Shown here: in pieces, positions 18,274 through 27,479 of the stretch
Position numbering within the stretch: position 1 is the stretch's first letter
Layout: the number at the start of each line of letters is the position of its first letter
From: Tardiphaga sp. P9-11
GTDB lineage: Bacteria > Pseudomonadota > Alphaproteobacteria > Rhizobiales > Xanthobacteraceae
DNA: 64,000 bases
Direction: 5' to 3'
NCBI RefSeq assembly: GCF_008329525.1
Contig: NZ_NPKQ01000008.1
Location: 124,001 to 188,000 of the forward strand
Program-made: the position numbers and the translations under genes
The notes under the pieces: generated by a model
What the model saw: the letters and a program-made list of their open reading frames with translations, nothing else
Database searches by the model: none
What the model was told of the DNA's origin: nothing

Positions 18274-18501
18274 GAAAATACTCCTCAGTGCCCAGGGGAG
18301 CCTGCCTGGTCCTGCTTGTTGCACACTATAAGTCGATTGCCAGCGGAAGAACTTTGGCATGATCAGCCTGCGTTGGTGAATGAGGCTTGTGCCAAATGCG
18401 GTCCTATCGAATGCGGCCTCGGGGGCCAGTGAAGTGTGATGCAATTAAGGTCGCGCGGTGCGAGCCCTGCTGGCAAGCAGGCTGATGCAAGGCGTCCTCC
18501 T

Positions 18502-18990
18502 TCACTTTGCGTCGTCCGGTTTTTGCTTCTCCATCAGACGGCGCAGATCTTCTCGGATCACTTCGACATGATATTGCAGATATCCGTCGAGACGATCGGT
18601 TTCGCGGGAGATCAGCAGATCTGTCCGGTCGGTCGAATGGCGATGATGCAGAAGCACATCGAGCTTCTCGGAGATGGCGTACAGGACGTCCCAAGGGACT
18701 TGCTGAGCAGCGTCATAGGTCCGGGTCCGTGCTGCCAGTAGAACGCTCCCGCTTTTCGCCGGAAGTTCGGCCGGCCGGCCGAGTTGATCGGCGATATGTG
18801 AGGATTCGTGATCCAGAATGTTTGAAGAGTTTAAACTCATCTTCTCGTTCAGGAGATGGAAGTGAACGCCAATGACCTCGTTGTGACGCCGGATATTGTC
18901 GAGCCGGGCCTCGATCATGCTGATGCCCGTGAAGTCGCGATATGCCCGCCGCAGAGGCCGAAGAATATTCTTGATTAGGGCGGTTAACAT
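18502..18990 (-). CDS. Coiled-coil protein, paralogue of 14714-15358
   Basis: 162 residues from ATG 18990, which overlaps the preceding glycosyltransferase stop by seven bases, indicating translational coupling. The protein is predicted helical, with the block SEKLDVLLHHRHS...TDLLISRETDRLDGYL..HV shared with the protein at 14714-15358. No membrane segment or enzyme motif is seen. The tight coupling to a glycosyltransferase supports a role as its partner or as a scaffold of the polysaccharide complex; that is inference. An in-frame ATG at 19056 lies well inside the upstream gene and is less likely. Confidence 0.7.
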   Translation of the reverse strand: MLTALIKNILRPLRRAYRDFTGISMIEARLDNIRRHNEVIGVHFHLLNEKMSLNSSNILDHESSHIADQLGRPAELPAKSGSVLLAARTRTYDAAQQVPWDVLYAISEKLDVLLHHRHSTDRTDLLISRETDRLDGYLQYHVEVIREDLRRLMEKQKPDDAK

Positions 18991-20111
18991 GCCGAAGTCC
19001 TGCGTGCAGATGATCGCCTGGGTGGAAGATTCTCGGGTAGTAGAATATCTGCCCATTGCCGATGCGCGAGCTCCATCCGGAAAGCATCGATGATCCGTGT
19101 TTGCTCGGCTCTGATGCGGTTCGACAGAGCCCTATCCCCTGCCAGCAAGCGATTAGCCTTCGCCCGCATTTCAGTGATGTCGTCGCAGGCGCCTGCCAGC
19201 TTCTCTTCAGCCAGCACGTCACTCAGCGAACCGCGTAGGTAGAGCACCGGTGCTCCGACGATCATGGCTTCGATCGGCGAATAGTGAATGTGTCGGGCCT
19301 CGGTGGAGGGATAAACGAAAGCTGGCGCGTTTACGTAAAGGTTGACCAAGTCGTCATCGTTCAGGAATGGCAAGATCGCCGGATCATCAATCGGTGCGAT
19401 CTGGCGGCCGAAGATTCGATGAGGAAGATCGCCGAAATTGCGTTTGATGCCTTCATAGACGGTTCGATAATATCCCTTCGCCTCAATGCCGGGACAAACG
19501 AACACCAAGTCTTTCCCGCCGCCTTGCCATGAAGCTTGGTGGAGAAAAAAGCTTGCCGGTAGCGGAACCGTCACTGTGTGGGGATTTGCAGCCAAGGTCG
19601 GCGGCTCGATGCTGGCGAGATTGGCGTATCCCTGAACGAACGTATAATTCGAGCCTCGTTTAGCCATCTCATCCGGCAGATCACCCAATCGGAGCCATTC
19701 CAGCAGCTCGATATAACGATCGGGGGAGGTTAAACCGAACGCGCGGGCGCAGACCAGTCCGTCGAAATGTCGAATCGCTTCTCGCAACGGCGATATGAAC
19801 GCCGATATCGACGACACGATTACATCAAATTCCCGGTTGATGACTCCTCTGAGGGTGGGGCTCCACGCCCGATAATGCCGCAGCTCACCGTAAAAATCGT
19901 GAGCGTTCAAGACGTCGAGCGCCGCCGCAGATATTGTAAGACTTTGATCGTATTCATAGGTCACCACACCGCTACGGTAGCCCGGGTCGTTGGGAATGCT
20001 CTTTGGAATGAATACTTCATAGCCGAGGTCCCGGAAAATCGGCACCTCTGCCGGCAGCAGTGTCTTGTGATTTACAATCCACATCAGTCGCTTCGGCCGT
20101 TGAACTCGCAT
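18984..20111 (-). CDS. Glycosyltransferase, GT4-like GT-B fold
   Basis: 375 residues. The C-terminal half has the GT-B nucleotide-sugar region: DLVFVCPGIEAKGYYR, FGRQIAPIDDPAILPFL and YPSTEARHIHYSPIEAMIVG, where the usual Glu-x7-Glu pair of GT4 enzymes is modified but the final Glu of IEAM is kept. The N-terminal half begins RPKRLMWIVNHKTLLPAEVP, not the common glycine-rich loop. It is probably a cytoplasmic glycosyltransferase of the surface polysaccharide; donor and linkage are unknown. It is followed directly by the overlapping coiled-coil gene. The 166 bases upstream separate it from the perosamine-synthase-like gene. Confidence 0.75.
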   Translation of the reverse strand: MRVQRPKRLMWIVNHKTLLPAEVPIFRDLGYEVFIPKSIPNDPGYRSGVVTYEYDQSLTISAAALDVLNAHDFYGELRHYRAWSPTLRGVINREFDVIVSSISAFISPLREAIRHFDGLVCARAFGLTSPDRYIELLEWLRLGDLPDEMAKRGSNYTFVQGYANLASIEPPTLAANPHTVTVPLPASFFLHQASWQGGGKDLVFVCPGIEAKGYYRTVYEGIKRNFGDLPHRIFGRQIAPIDDPAILPFLNDDDLVNLYVNAPAFVYPSTEARHIHYSPIEAMIVGAPVLYLRGSLSDVLAEEKLAGACDDITEMRAKANRLLAGDRALSNRIRAEQTRIIDAFRMELAHRQWADILLPENLPPRRSSARRTSAC

Positions 20112-20277
20112 GATACATCCGGTGGAAGAAGGTCGTGGGCGTCTCGCCCGGTAGTGAAACGAATATCTGTTTCGTGACCTTACGTTGCCGTAGCGGTCGC
20201 ACGGTTGCGGCAGAATGTCCTGGTGTTAGAGACCGAGCTTCTGCAATGCGGACACGCAAACCGGTCGGACCGTCCGG

Positions 20278-21432
20278 CTATGCAGCCCCGAATTTTTTGA
20301 TGCCCCTGTGCAGCGTATCAACCACTCGCTCCACATCCTGGTCCGACAGGCCAGGATAACTTGGCAGGCTGATTCCGCGCGCGGCAACATCTTCCGCGAT
20401 CGCGAAGGTTTCGCCAGTCAGAAACATCGGCATCTGATGAGCGCAGTAAAAGACGGGGCGGGTTTCGATACTATTGTCCTTCAGGAAGCTCATCACGCCG
20501 TCCCGGTCGGTGCCCCGCGGCAGCAGCAGGCTGACCAGCCAGTCAGAGCTCGCGGCGCCTTCACGGAGCTGCTGATACTCGGCGGCCATTCCAGCAGTCA
20601 GGCGGCGGTACAATGCTGCGATCTCGCGCTTGCGCGTCAGGATTGCATCCAGCCGCTCCATCTGTGCCAGCCCGATAGCCGCGCAGATATTGGTCATGCG
20701 GTAGTTGAAGCCGAGCTCCACGTGCCAGTAGCGGCGAGTGGGGGATTGCCCCTGACCTTTCACGAGCTTAAGGCGCGCAGCGAGTTCGTCATCGGCCGCG
20801 ATGACCATGCCGCCCTCGCCAGTCGTGACGGTCTTGTTGCCGAAAAAGCTGAAGGTGCCGACATCGCCGAACCTGCCGACGTGCTGACCGTTGATCGACG
20901 ATCCTAGCGCTTCGGCGCAGTCCTCGATCAGCTTCAGCTTGTGGCTAGAAGCCAGCGCCCCGAGCGCAGACATGTCGCACACAGCCCCGTAAAGATGTAC
21001 TGGCATAATCGCCTTGGTCCGCGGTGTGATCTTGCGCGCGACGTCCTCGACATCGATCAGCCAGTCTTCCGGACGACAATCCACGAAAACTGGCTTTGCG
21101 CCGGTCTGCGCGATCGTGTTGACCGAAGCGATATAGGTGAATGCCGGAACGATGACCTCGTCGCCGGGGCCAATATCGAGACAGTGCAGGGCCAGATGCA
21201 GGGCGACGGTGCCATTTGATACTGTATGCGCGTGGGCCGCGCCGGTCGCCTGCCTGAATGAAGCTTCAAACCGATCGACGAATGATCCGATCGAAGAGAT
21301 CCAGGTCGTGTCCAGGCATTCGTTGACGTATTTTTTCTCATTGCCGGACAGGTCTGGCCGATAGATCGGCAAAGCTGGCAGGGCCCGCAGGATGGACTGC
21401 TGCGGCACAATTTCAGAACTTGTTTTGATCAT
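20278..21432 (-). CDS. DegT/DnrJ aminotransferase, GDP-perosamine synthase-like
   Basis: 384 residues of the DegT/DnrJ/EryC1/StrS PLP family. Lys200 in SFFGNKTVTTGEGGM is the Schiff-base lysine; SNGTVALHLAL (72-82) and EDCAEALGS (170-178) bind the cofactor. ETRPVFYCAHQMPMF near the C-terminus is typical of perosamine synthases, which aminate GDP-4-keto-6-deoxy-D-mannose at C4 using glutamate. The required GDP-mannose 4,6-dehydratase is at 42974-44071, and a PglD-type N-acetyltransferase lies at 24807-25442, so GDP-N-acetylperosamine is the expected product. A 4-amino-4,6-dideoxy sugar on another nucleotide is possible. It overlaps the upstream glycosyltransferase gene by four bases. Confidence 0.85.
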   Translation of the reverse strand: MIKTSSEIVPQQSILRALPALPIYRPDLSGNEKKYVNECLDTTWISSIGSFVDRFEASFRQATGAAHAHTVSNGTVALHLALHCLDIGPGDEVIVPAFTYIASVNTIAQTGAKPVFVDCRPEDWLIDVEDVARKITPRTKAIMPVHLYGAVCDMSALGALASSHKLKLIEDCAEALGSSINGQHVGRFGDVGTFSFFGNKTVTTGEGGMVIAADDELAARLKLVKGQGQSPTRRYWHVELGFNYRMTNICAAIGLAQMERLDAILTRKREIAALYRRLTAGMAAEYQQLREGAASSDWLVSLLLPRGTDRDGVMSFLKDNSIETRPVFYCAHQMPMFLTGETFAIAEDVAARGISLPSYPGLSDQDVERVVDTLHRGIKKFGAA

Positions 21433-22691
21433 TGAAAGTTCTCTGCTTGGTCGAATAAATTTTTGATGTGAGTTTCGAGTCGTTCCACGACCGGATCGTC
21501 TGGTGCGACATCCAGCGCGGTTAGCGAGCGGCCGATCGTGCGCCCGGCTTCGATTCTCGGTGTGGCCTTGATCGCTGAGCCGATCAGCGGCAGGAGCTTC
21601 TCGACGTAGGTCTGCGCAGAGTAGGTGGTCTGCGCCCAGGTCTTCATTTTGTGGCCGCGCTGCTCGGCGGCGGCACGATTGCTCTCGATCGCCGATAAAA
21701 CTGCGGCTAGGTCATCCAAGTCCTCGCCATAACTAACCTTCCAGACCAGATCGTCCGGCAGGTCGGCGTACGAACCGAAATTTGGGACGATGATCGGTCG
21801 GGCGCTAAACAGCGCGGTGATGAGGCTGGCAGATCCACCTTCGCTGACCGGATAGCGCAAACAGCAGACTACATTTGATGTAGACAGAAGTTCGAAAAGC
21901 TTTTCGTCGTTGACCCTGCCGTAAATCTGCGGCGTTCCTATGCCGAGTTCTTTTGCGAGCTCCTCATAATAGCTTCGCTGGACATCTTCGATAGGACCGA
22001 CTAGGCGATAGATCGCGTTGGCTTTCCAACCCTCCGAAGATGCGATCGCTCTCATAACCCGTTCCGGTTGTTTGTTCGAATTGATCAGGCCAAACGTAGT
22101 AATCACGAAAGCACTGTCCTTACCTGGCTTTGGCACAGTCGCTCCAAGGTCAGGATAGCAAAGGGGCAGAACCGCGACTGGACCCGGGCAAGCCATCTGA
22201 AGCAGATCGACGTAGTGAGAACCGTGAGCAATACAGGCGCACGACAGCGTGGCAAAGAGCGCTAACTCCGAGGCGCGCAGATCGGTTTCCATTCCATCGC
22301 GCCCCTTCATGGGCAAACAGGACGCAAGGTCGTCAAGGTACAAGCCGCGCTGGACGGCTCCATGAACGAAGTTCCGCAGGTCTGAGTCGTGAATCACGCT
22401 AACTACCGGCGCTACGGCCATCAGCCGAAGCGCGCCAAGATGGAATTGCGTATAATCTCCAATATTCACGATGATTGCGTCATAGTCTTGAAGAAATTCA
22501 GCGGTGAACAGCACCGAGGCGGAATGCACCACAAGTGAGCTTTCCAACGCTTCGACAGCCCCGGACTCAGCGTCCTCGATCCGCAAAATCTCGACGCTGA
22601 CGCCTTGCCGGACCAACTCGTTGCAGACCTCGCGGCTGTAGATCGCGATCGCGGAATGGATGTTGAAAGGTGTTGCCCACGCTAGTCGCAT
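21429..22691 (-). CDS. Glycosyltransferase family 4-like
   Basis: 420 residues with a GT-B layout: N-terminal MRLAWATPFNIHSAIAIYSREV acceptor-side loop and a C-terminal Rossmann domain with ITTFGLINSNKQPERVMRAI, a typical GT4 Gly/Lys phosphate-binding stretch, then IYGRVNDEKLFELLSTSNVV. In the place of the Glu-x7-Glu motif it reads SEGGSASLITALFSARPIIV, so only the first Glu is present. The last 60 residues are an extra tail. It overlaps the aminotransferase gene by four bases and follows another glycosyltransferase by four, so it belongs to the operon running from 26611 down to 20278. Donor sugar unknown. Confidence 0.82.
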   Translation of the reverse strand: MRLAWATPFNIHSAIAIYSREVCNELVRQGVSVEILRIEDAESGAVEALESSLVVHSASVLFTAEFLQDYDAIIVNIGDYTQFHLGALRLMAVAPVVSVIHDSDLRNFVHGAVQRGLYLDDLASCLPMKGRDGMETDLRASELALFATLSCACIAHGSHYVDLLQMACPGPVAVLPLCYPDLGATVPKPGKDSAFVITTFGLINSNKQPERVMRAIASSEGWKANAIYRLVGPIEDVQRSYYEELAKELGIGTPQIYGRVNDEKLFELLSTSNVVCCLRYPVSEGGSASLITALFSARPIIVPNFGSYADLPDDLVWKVSYGEDLDDLAAVLSAIESNRAAAEQRGHKMKTWAQTTYSAQTYVEKLLPLIGSAIKATPRIEAGRTIGRSLTALDVAPDDPVVERLETHIKNLFDQAENFQ

Positions 22692-22695
22692 CGGT

Positions 22696-23733
22696 TCACG
22701 CCAGCAGTTTGGTAAGGGTCGATGACCAATCTATGCCGAGCGACAGCCACAGTCGGTGCCCGGCCTGTCCGAGGGCCGCCGCCTGGTTTGAACTGGAGAG
22801 GAATCGAGTCATCCCTTCGGCCAATGCCTCTGAATTCGGCGCCACCACGGCGCCGGTCTCGCGATCGCGGACGATCTGAAGCAATCCGCCGGAGTCAGTC
22901 GTTGTTAGGACCGGCTTCCCGGCTTGAAAGGCCTCCATTGTCACGTAGCCAACCGAATCTTCGTCGAACGGAAGATAGGCAATTGCGCGGGCCTTGTTAA
23001 CATAATCCGCGAGTTCCTCCCTCGAGAGGAAACGAAGGTCGAGCGTCACGCGATCCTCCAGCCCCGCCTCTTCAACGCGACGGCGCAGATCTTCCGCGTC
23101 ACTGGGGCCATCTGGAGGTCCCGCGATAACCAACCGGGCCGATAACGGCAAATGCTGCATCGCGTCAATCAGCATGAACTGGCGCTTGGTCGCGTTGATC
23201 CGGCCAGGCGCCAGTAAATAGCCATCGTCCGTCCCGCCGGTGAAGATTTCGGGATCGTTGAGCGGCGGCATAAGAACGTCGGAGTTGAACCCATTATAAC
23301 GTTTGAGTCGCTCTGCGGTAGTCATCGAATTAGTGTAAATGTGCTTGGCCGTCCTAAACACTTGATTGTCTGCCTCGTGGATCAAGCGGCGGATCTCCTC
23401 TCCGCGAGGTGTGTTCGGGATATTGGCCTGGCCGGCGTCCCATAGGTCATAGGCCTGCCGGTACTGATGCAGCAGCCAGAAAACCTTGTTGTCATGCTGC
23501 GCGTAGTAGGCCGGAAATTTCAGAGAAATGACCCGGTCAGTATCGGCGATTCTGAACGACTGGCACATCAGGATCTGCTCGATCAGCAATTCCGCGGGGT
23601 CCCAGGAGAAGGGAATTCTCAAATTTTCAGCGTCGACGCCGATCGCTCGAAGTTTCTTCACGAGGTGATGCGCCAGCTCTTCCGCGCCGCCCCAAGTGAA
23701 GGGTGCCATATTATTGAGAACGATGACTTTCAT
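22696..23733 (-). CDS. Glycosyltransferase family 4, paralogue of the next gene
   Basis: 345 residues. It starts MKVIVLNNMAPFTWGGAEEL, the GT4 glycine loop, and has YLLAPGRINATKRQFMLIDAM with the Arg/Lys pair that binds the donor phosphates. The acidic pair reads DEDSVGYVTMEAFQAGKPV, so Asp takes the place of the first Glu. It closely resembles the product of 23735-24790 over the whole length (same DRVI..RFPAH/KFPAYY, FWLLHQYR/VWFIHHLR and LPFDEDS/LPIDEDS elements), so the two arose by duplication. Both may add successive sugars of the same type. They are separated by one base. Confidence 0.85.
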   Translation of the reverse strand: MKVIVLNNMAPFTWGGAEELAHHLVKKLRAIGVDAENLRIPFSWDPAELLIEQILMCQSFRIADTDRVISLKFPAYYAQHDNKVFWLLHQYRQAYDLWDAGQANIPNTPRGEEIRRLIHEADNQVFRTAKHIYTNSMTTAERLKRYNGFNSDVLMPPLNDPEIFTGGTDDGYLLAPGRINATKRQFMLIDAMQHLPLSARLVIAGPPDGPSDAEDLRRRVEEAGLEDRVTLDLRFLSREELADYVNKARAIAYLPFDEDSVGYVTMEAFQAGKPVLTTTDSGGLLQIVRDRETGAVVAPNSEALAEGMTRFLSSSNQAAALGQAGHRLWLSLGIDWSSTLTKLLA

Positions 23734-23734
23734 G

Positions 23735-24790
23735 TCAGGTCGTCGAAGCCGGGGAGGCGGTCAACGCCCTCACAACCCGGTCCCAGTTAATGTCCAATTC
23801 ATTCACGCGGACGTGGGCGCCGGCGCCGGTGCTGCGTGCAAAATTGCGATCTGTCCAGTACCGGTCGAACGTCTCTCCGAGTGCCCGTGGGTCGCACGGA
23901 ACGATGGAGCCGGAATAGCCATCGACGACGAACTCACCGACGCCTCCCGCGTCCTGAACCGTGATCGTTGCCTTGTCGGAATGCGCGGCTTCTAGCGTCG
24001 GGTAGCCATAGCTGTCCTCGTCTATCGGCAGATAGATGTTGGCGAGGGTCCGCGCCAGCAACTGAACCTTCTCATCTTCGCTGATCCACCGGTTGTCCAG
24101 CGTGACGCGGTCCTGCAGGCTCGCGTCGCGAATGGTCTGCTTCAGTGATGTGATATAATGAGGATCGCTGGCTGTGCCGCAAATTCTCAGTCGCACCGGA
24201 GTCCTGGTATGTTTCATTGCTTCGAGAGCGAGGTGCTGTCGCTTGTGGTGTTCTATGCGGCAGATAAACAGCAACTCGTCACCGTAGCCCTCGTTATGAA
24301 AGCGCTCCGGTGAAGCAATTGGGGGATACAGGACCTCGCTGCTGATGCCGTTGAACTCCTGAAGCCGGTTGTTCACGATTTTGGAATTGCTGAACACGGC
24401 GCGGGCTTCCTGGAGCCCGCGCGTGTCCGCTTCGCGAATACTGTCGCGCAAGCTTCTCCAGCGCAGGGTGTCTGGATATGGTGAGTAGGCTGTTCCCCAC
24501 AAATCGAAGAACACACGCAGGTGGTGAATGAACCAGACCACTTTGTTAGGATGCAAGACGAGATGCGCTGGAGGGCGAAAGGTAATCACGCGGTCGCAAC
24601 TATCTTCGAGCCGGAGAAGGCGATAGTTGATCATTTGCGGTAGAATCTGGTCCGGCGTCTCGTCGAACGGCAGCCAGATAGTTTCTACCTGATGTCCGGC
24701 TTTTTTCAATTCCGGAGCCAGCCAATCGACGATGTTTCGGTAACCCCCGTTGGTGAACGGAACAACCGAAGAGACGAGAGCAATTTTCAT
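23735..24790 (-). CDS. Glycosyltransferase family 4, paralogue of the previous gene
   Basis: 351 residues with the N-terminal loop MKIALVSSVVPFTNGGYRNI, the donor-binding stretch LLFICRIEHHKRQHLALEAM and the acidic region DEDSYGYPTLEAAHSDKATI, again with Asp instead of the first Glu of the Glu-x7-Glu motif. Same architecture as its neighbour at 22696-23733. It sits directly after the PglD-like N-acetyltransferase (16 bases), within the perosamine-type operon, so GDP-N-acetylperosamine is a possible donor. The acceptor cannot be predicted. Confidence 0.85.
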   Translation of the reverse strand: MKIALVSSVVPFTNGGYRNIVDWLAPELKKAGHQVETIWLPFDETPDQILPQMINYRLLRLEDSCDRVITFRPPAHLVLHPNKVVWFIHHLRVFFDLWGTAYSPYPDTLRWRSLRDSIREADTRGLQEARAVFSNSKIVNNRLQEFNGISSEVLYPPIASPERFHNEGYGDELLFICRIEHHKRQHLALEAMKHTRTPVRLRICGTASDPHYITSLKQTIRDASLQDRVTLDNRWISEDEKVQLLARTLANIYLPIDEDSYGYPTLEAAHSDKATITVQDAGGVGEFVVDGYSGSIVPCDPRALGETFDRYWTDRNFARSTGAGAHVRVNELDINWDRVVRALTASPASTT

Positions 24791-24806
24791 TTTGTATTTT
24801 CGCTTC

Positions 24807-25442
24807 TTAAGGGCTGCCAGGGCGCGCCGGAACTCCCGTAGCCACCAAATCCGGTTCTATGGTTCCAATCACGACGGCTCCGGCCCCGATGGTTGCACGA
24901 GCCCCGATGCGTGACAGCGGGCGTGCCACGGCGCCGATGCCAAATAGAACTTCGTCTTCGATGACGACGTTTCCCCCCATTACCGAACGCGGTGCGACGT
25001 GGGTAGCTACACCGATGAAGCAATCATGTTCGATGATCGCCCCCGTATTCACGATAGCTAGCGCCGACACTCGGGCTTTGGTATGGATAACTGCGTTTGG
25101 CATGACGGAAATGCCTTCGCCCAATTCTGCGCTCGGTGAAATGACCGCGCTTGGATGAATTGCGTTAACGAGTTCAAAACCTAAATTCTTCAGTTGCGTA
25201 CCCAAGCGCCGACGAAGCGAATTCTGTCCGATCGCCACATGGGCGCGGCGATAGCCCATTTCAAAAAGTCTTTCCATCAAGTCGTCGCCGCCAAACACGG
25301 CGACGCCCAGAATATCTCGATCGCTGGTGTGCGGGTCCAGTATGCCCGCAGGCTCGCAACCCATAGCGCGAAAAACTTCGATGATCACCTTGGAATGGCC
25401 GCCCCCACCCACGATCAAGACTCGATTGGCAAAGGTATTCAC
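24807..25442 (-). CDS. Sugar O/N-acyltransferase, PglD/PerB/NeuD type
   Basis: 211 residues: an N-terminal Rossmann-like domain (VLIVGGGGHSKVIIEVFRAM) followed by a left-handed beta-helix of hexapeptide repeats. The His in NTGAIIEHDCFIG is the catalytic base known from PglD, which acetylates the 4-amino group of a UDP-sugar with acetyl-CoA; PerB does the same on GDP-perosamine. With a perosamine-synthase-like enzyme three genes downstream, N-acetylation of GDP-perosamine is the best prediction. It overlaps the methyltransferase gene by four bases. Start ATG 25442 is supported by this coupling. Confidence 0.85.
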   Translation of the reverse strand: MNTFANRVLIVGGGGHSKVIIEVFRAMGCEPAGILDPHTSDRDILGVAVFGGDDLMERLFEMGYRRAHVAIGQNSLRRRLGTQLKNLGFELVNAIHPSAVISPSAELGEGISVMPNAVIHTKARVSALAIVNTGAIIEHDCFIGVATHVAPRSVMGGNVVIEDEVLFGIGAVARPLSRIGARATIGAGAVVIGTIEPDLVATGVPARPGSP

Positions 25443-26611
25443 GGTTGACCAGCGTCGGGCAGCAGCCGCGTCAGAAATTGCGAAGATTTTTGGGCGAGAA
25501 AAATATTCATGGGGCGCTCATGATCGAAATCAGAACTATGAATTCGGCGGGCGATAAAATTCACATCATCGATCTTGCAGGCAATAAATCCAAATTCCCG
25601 AACGGTTTGAAGCCAAGTCTCAGCGGTGGCTCTCGATCGATCGATTATGCCCGAGGGAAGTTTGACGATGACCGCCATTTGCGGATTGTCGTATTGAACG
25701 GGACGTAGCGCGCGCAACACCTCAAGTTCGCCGCCATCCATCTCAATCTTGACCAGAGCGATCCTGTCTCCCGTCGAGAAGATTGAATCGAGCATCCGTC
25801 CCGCATTACCGTGCTTGTCGTCACTGGCGCCCGCACGGCCCGCTATACTGCCGCTGGCTAGGTCGCGAATATCGACGATATGGCCGACTCGGTTGATCGA
25901 TGCCGCGACACGTATTGCTTTTGCCGAGTCAGAATTTGATTCGCAAATGATGACCGAACCGGAATCTCCCAATCGCCTTGCCGCAGCCATTTCCAATACT
26001 CCGGCGCCCGCGCCGATGCTCACAAAGCGGTCGCCGGGCTCAAGGAATTCCTGGATGACAGAGATAGTTCCTCGGTCGGGCGAGACCCCATCCACCAAAA
26101 AATCCTGCAGCGCGGGATTTGACCGATTGATAACGAGATAGCCGAATGGTGTCTGAACGCCAACGAGCCCGTCGCCAAGCGGCGTGATATTCGCGAAATA
26201 AGAGGCCTTGCCGACTGCGCCAGCAACCCTTGGCGGTTCCGCCGTGAGGCGGTGAAGAATTTGATCGCAGGTCTCCTGCAGGCTTTCGATTTCCCGCTGC
26301 ATCGCTGCGACGTTGGTTTTAACGTCGAAAATGTTGGCTGCCAGGCCGGTTTTTTCGATTGCGCTACGAACGCGCAATTCGATGCGATGCATGATGGGAG
26401 TCAAAATGACGCGAAGGCGGCGGACGACGTACGATTTTATCCCGCCCGAGCCTGCTGATAGCAGCGACGCGCGCCGATCCTCACTTCGTCCCCGCCCGCC
26501 ACTACCGTTGCGCTCGAGCAACGCAACCATCATCCCGCTCAAAATCGAGCTTCTGACAAACTTCGGCTTAGTCGGGGGAGATTTCTTTGACAAATCAAAA
26601 TCCTGGATCAT
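25439..26611 (-). CDS. FkbM-like methyltransferase with N-terminal helical region
   Basis: 390 residues. The first 130 are basic and then helical (MQREIESLQETCDQILHRLT), probably a coiled coil. The rest is an FkbM-type SAM-dependent methyltransferase: DRFVSIGAGAGVLEMAAARR is motif I, SVIICESNSDSAKAIRVAAS motif II, and IALVKIEMDGGELEVLRAL is the family's conserved Lys-Ile-Glu/Asp-x-x-Gly-x-Glu segment. FkbM enzymes O-methylate sugar or polyketide hydroxyls. It is the first gene of the perosamine-type operon. A helical arm plus methyltransferase recalls WbdD-like chain terminators of ABC-exported O-antigens, though the kinase domain is missing here; that parallel is speculative. Confidence 0.78.
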   Translation of the reverse strand: MIQDFDLSKKSPPTKPKFVRSSILSGMMVALLERNGSGGRGRSEDRRASLLSAGSGGIKSYVVRRLRVILTPIMHRIELRVRSAIEKTGLAANIFDVKTNVAAMQREIESLQETCDQILHRLTAEPPRVAGAVGKASYFANITPLGDGLVGVQTPFGYLVINRSNPALQDFLVDGVSPDRGTISVIQEFLEPGDRFVSIGAGAGVLEMAAARRLGDSGSVIICESNSDSAKAIRVAASINRVGHIVDIRDLASGSIAGRAGASDDKHGNAGRMLDSIFSTGDRIALVKIEMDGGELEVLRALRPVQYDNPQMAVIVKLPSGIIDRSRATAETWLQTVREFGFIACKIDDVNFIARRIHSSDFDHERPMNIFLAQKSSQFLTRLLPDAGQP

Positions 26612-27199
26612 TTGTTATAAAATTTCGCATGATACTCAATCACCACCTGTGTTTTCGACTCGGATCGAGAGTTCAACCTCGGATTGTTGGAAGTCTAGCC
26701 AATATCCTCTCCTTCTAAAGCATCCTTCGCGGTCTCTTGTTACCATTTTTAATGTGGTACGATTTCGATGAAATTTTGCTCTAAGGTGATCGAATGGCTT
26801 TTGACCGCGGCGCGCTTTAATTCGCGTTCGAGAGGGCTTTGTATGATCAAAGCTGTCCGTTTGATACCCTCATTTCACAGAGATGCTGGTCGGCAAAATC
26901 GTGATTAGTGATCATTCATCACAGCGCTCATCGCAGGACATCGGCATGCGTAGTGGCCGTTATTCACTCGTGACGTTCCGCACAAGACTCCGATGGTACA
27001 GATGGGGGGACGTAAGCTGACACCGTCCAAACCAAACGGTAGCTTTCACATAACTGCGCCCCGAACCGCCTTCAAAGTTACAAATTGGGCGATTGAGCTA
27101 TGAACATCGCCTTTTGTTGCCGTCAATGATGCTTGTGGTGCTCATATTGTTGCCCGCCTGACCGATCTTGTTACTTCTTCGTATTTTGGACCGCGGTTC
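26612..27199. other. Non-coding AT-rich region upstream of the minus-strand operon
   Basis: No gene is recognised in these 588 bases. The part next to 26611 should hold the promoter of the methyltransferase/perosamine operon. Composition is AT-rich compared with the flanks and no repeat or RNA was identified. Confidence 0.5.
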
Positions 27200-27430
27200 C
27201 CTCCTGCTTCAAGTTCCATTCTTGCAGAATCATAGCGACGTCCGATCTGCGCCGATCACCGCACACGCCGCCGCAGGCTGGCTAACCTAGAAACCTGAAG
27301 AAGGTGAGCCATTGCTTGTCGCTTCGCGCCGGGCGTCATCGTTTTTTTTATTGAGATACTTCAACATAGCGTTGTCGAGCATCGCCTCGGCCGGCTGTTC
27401 TCGCCTCTCGGTTATTTTCTGATCGCGGCT
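27200..27430 (-). mobile_element. IS3-family fragment (orfA end / orfB start), degenerate
   Basis: On the minus strand, EAMLDNAMLKYLNKKN is the end of OrfA, and in a neighbouring frame GAKRQAMAHLL then CAVIGADRTSL is the start of IS3-family OrfB, followed by a stop. Several frameshifts separate these pieces and neither inverted repeat is obvious. It lies back-to-back with an IS5-family remnant on the other strand, indicating nested insertions that have decayed. Confidence 0.7.
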
Positions 27431-27479
27431 GCGATCGCGGGAGCCGTGCGGAAGTACCATAGACGTCCGCTGGGCGCCG

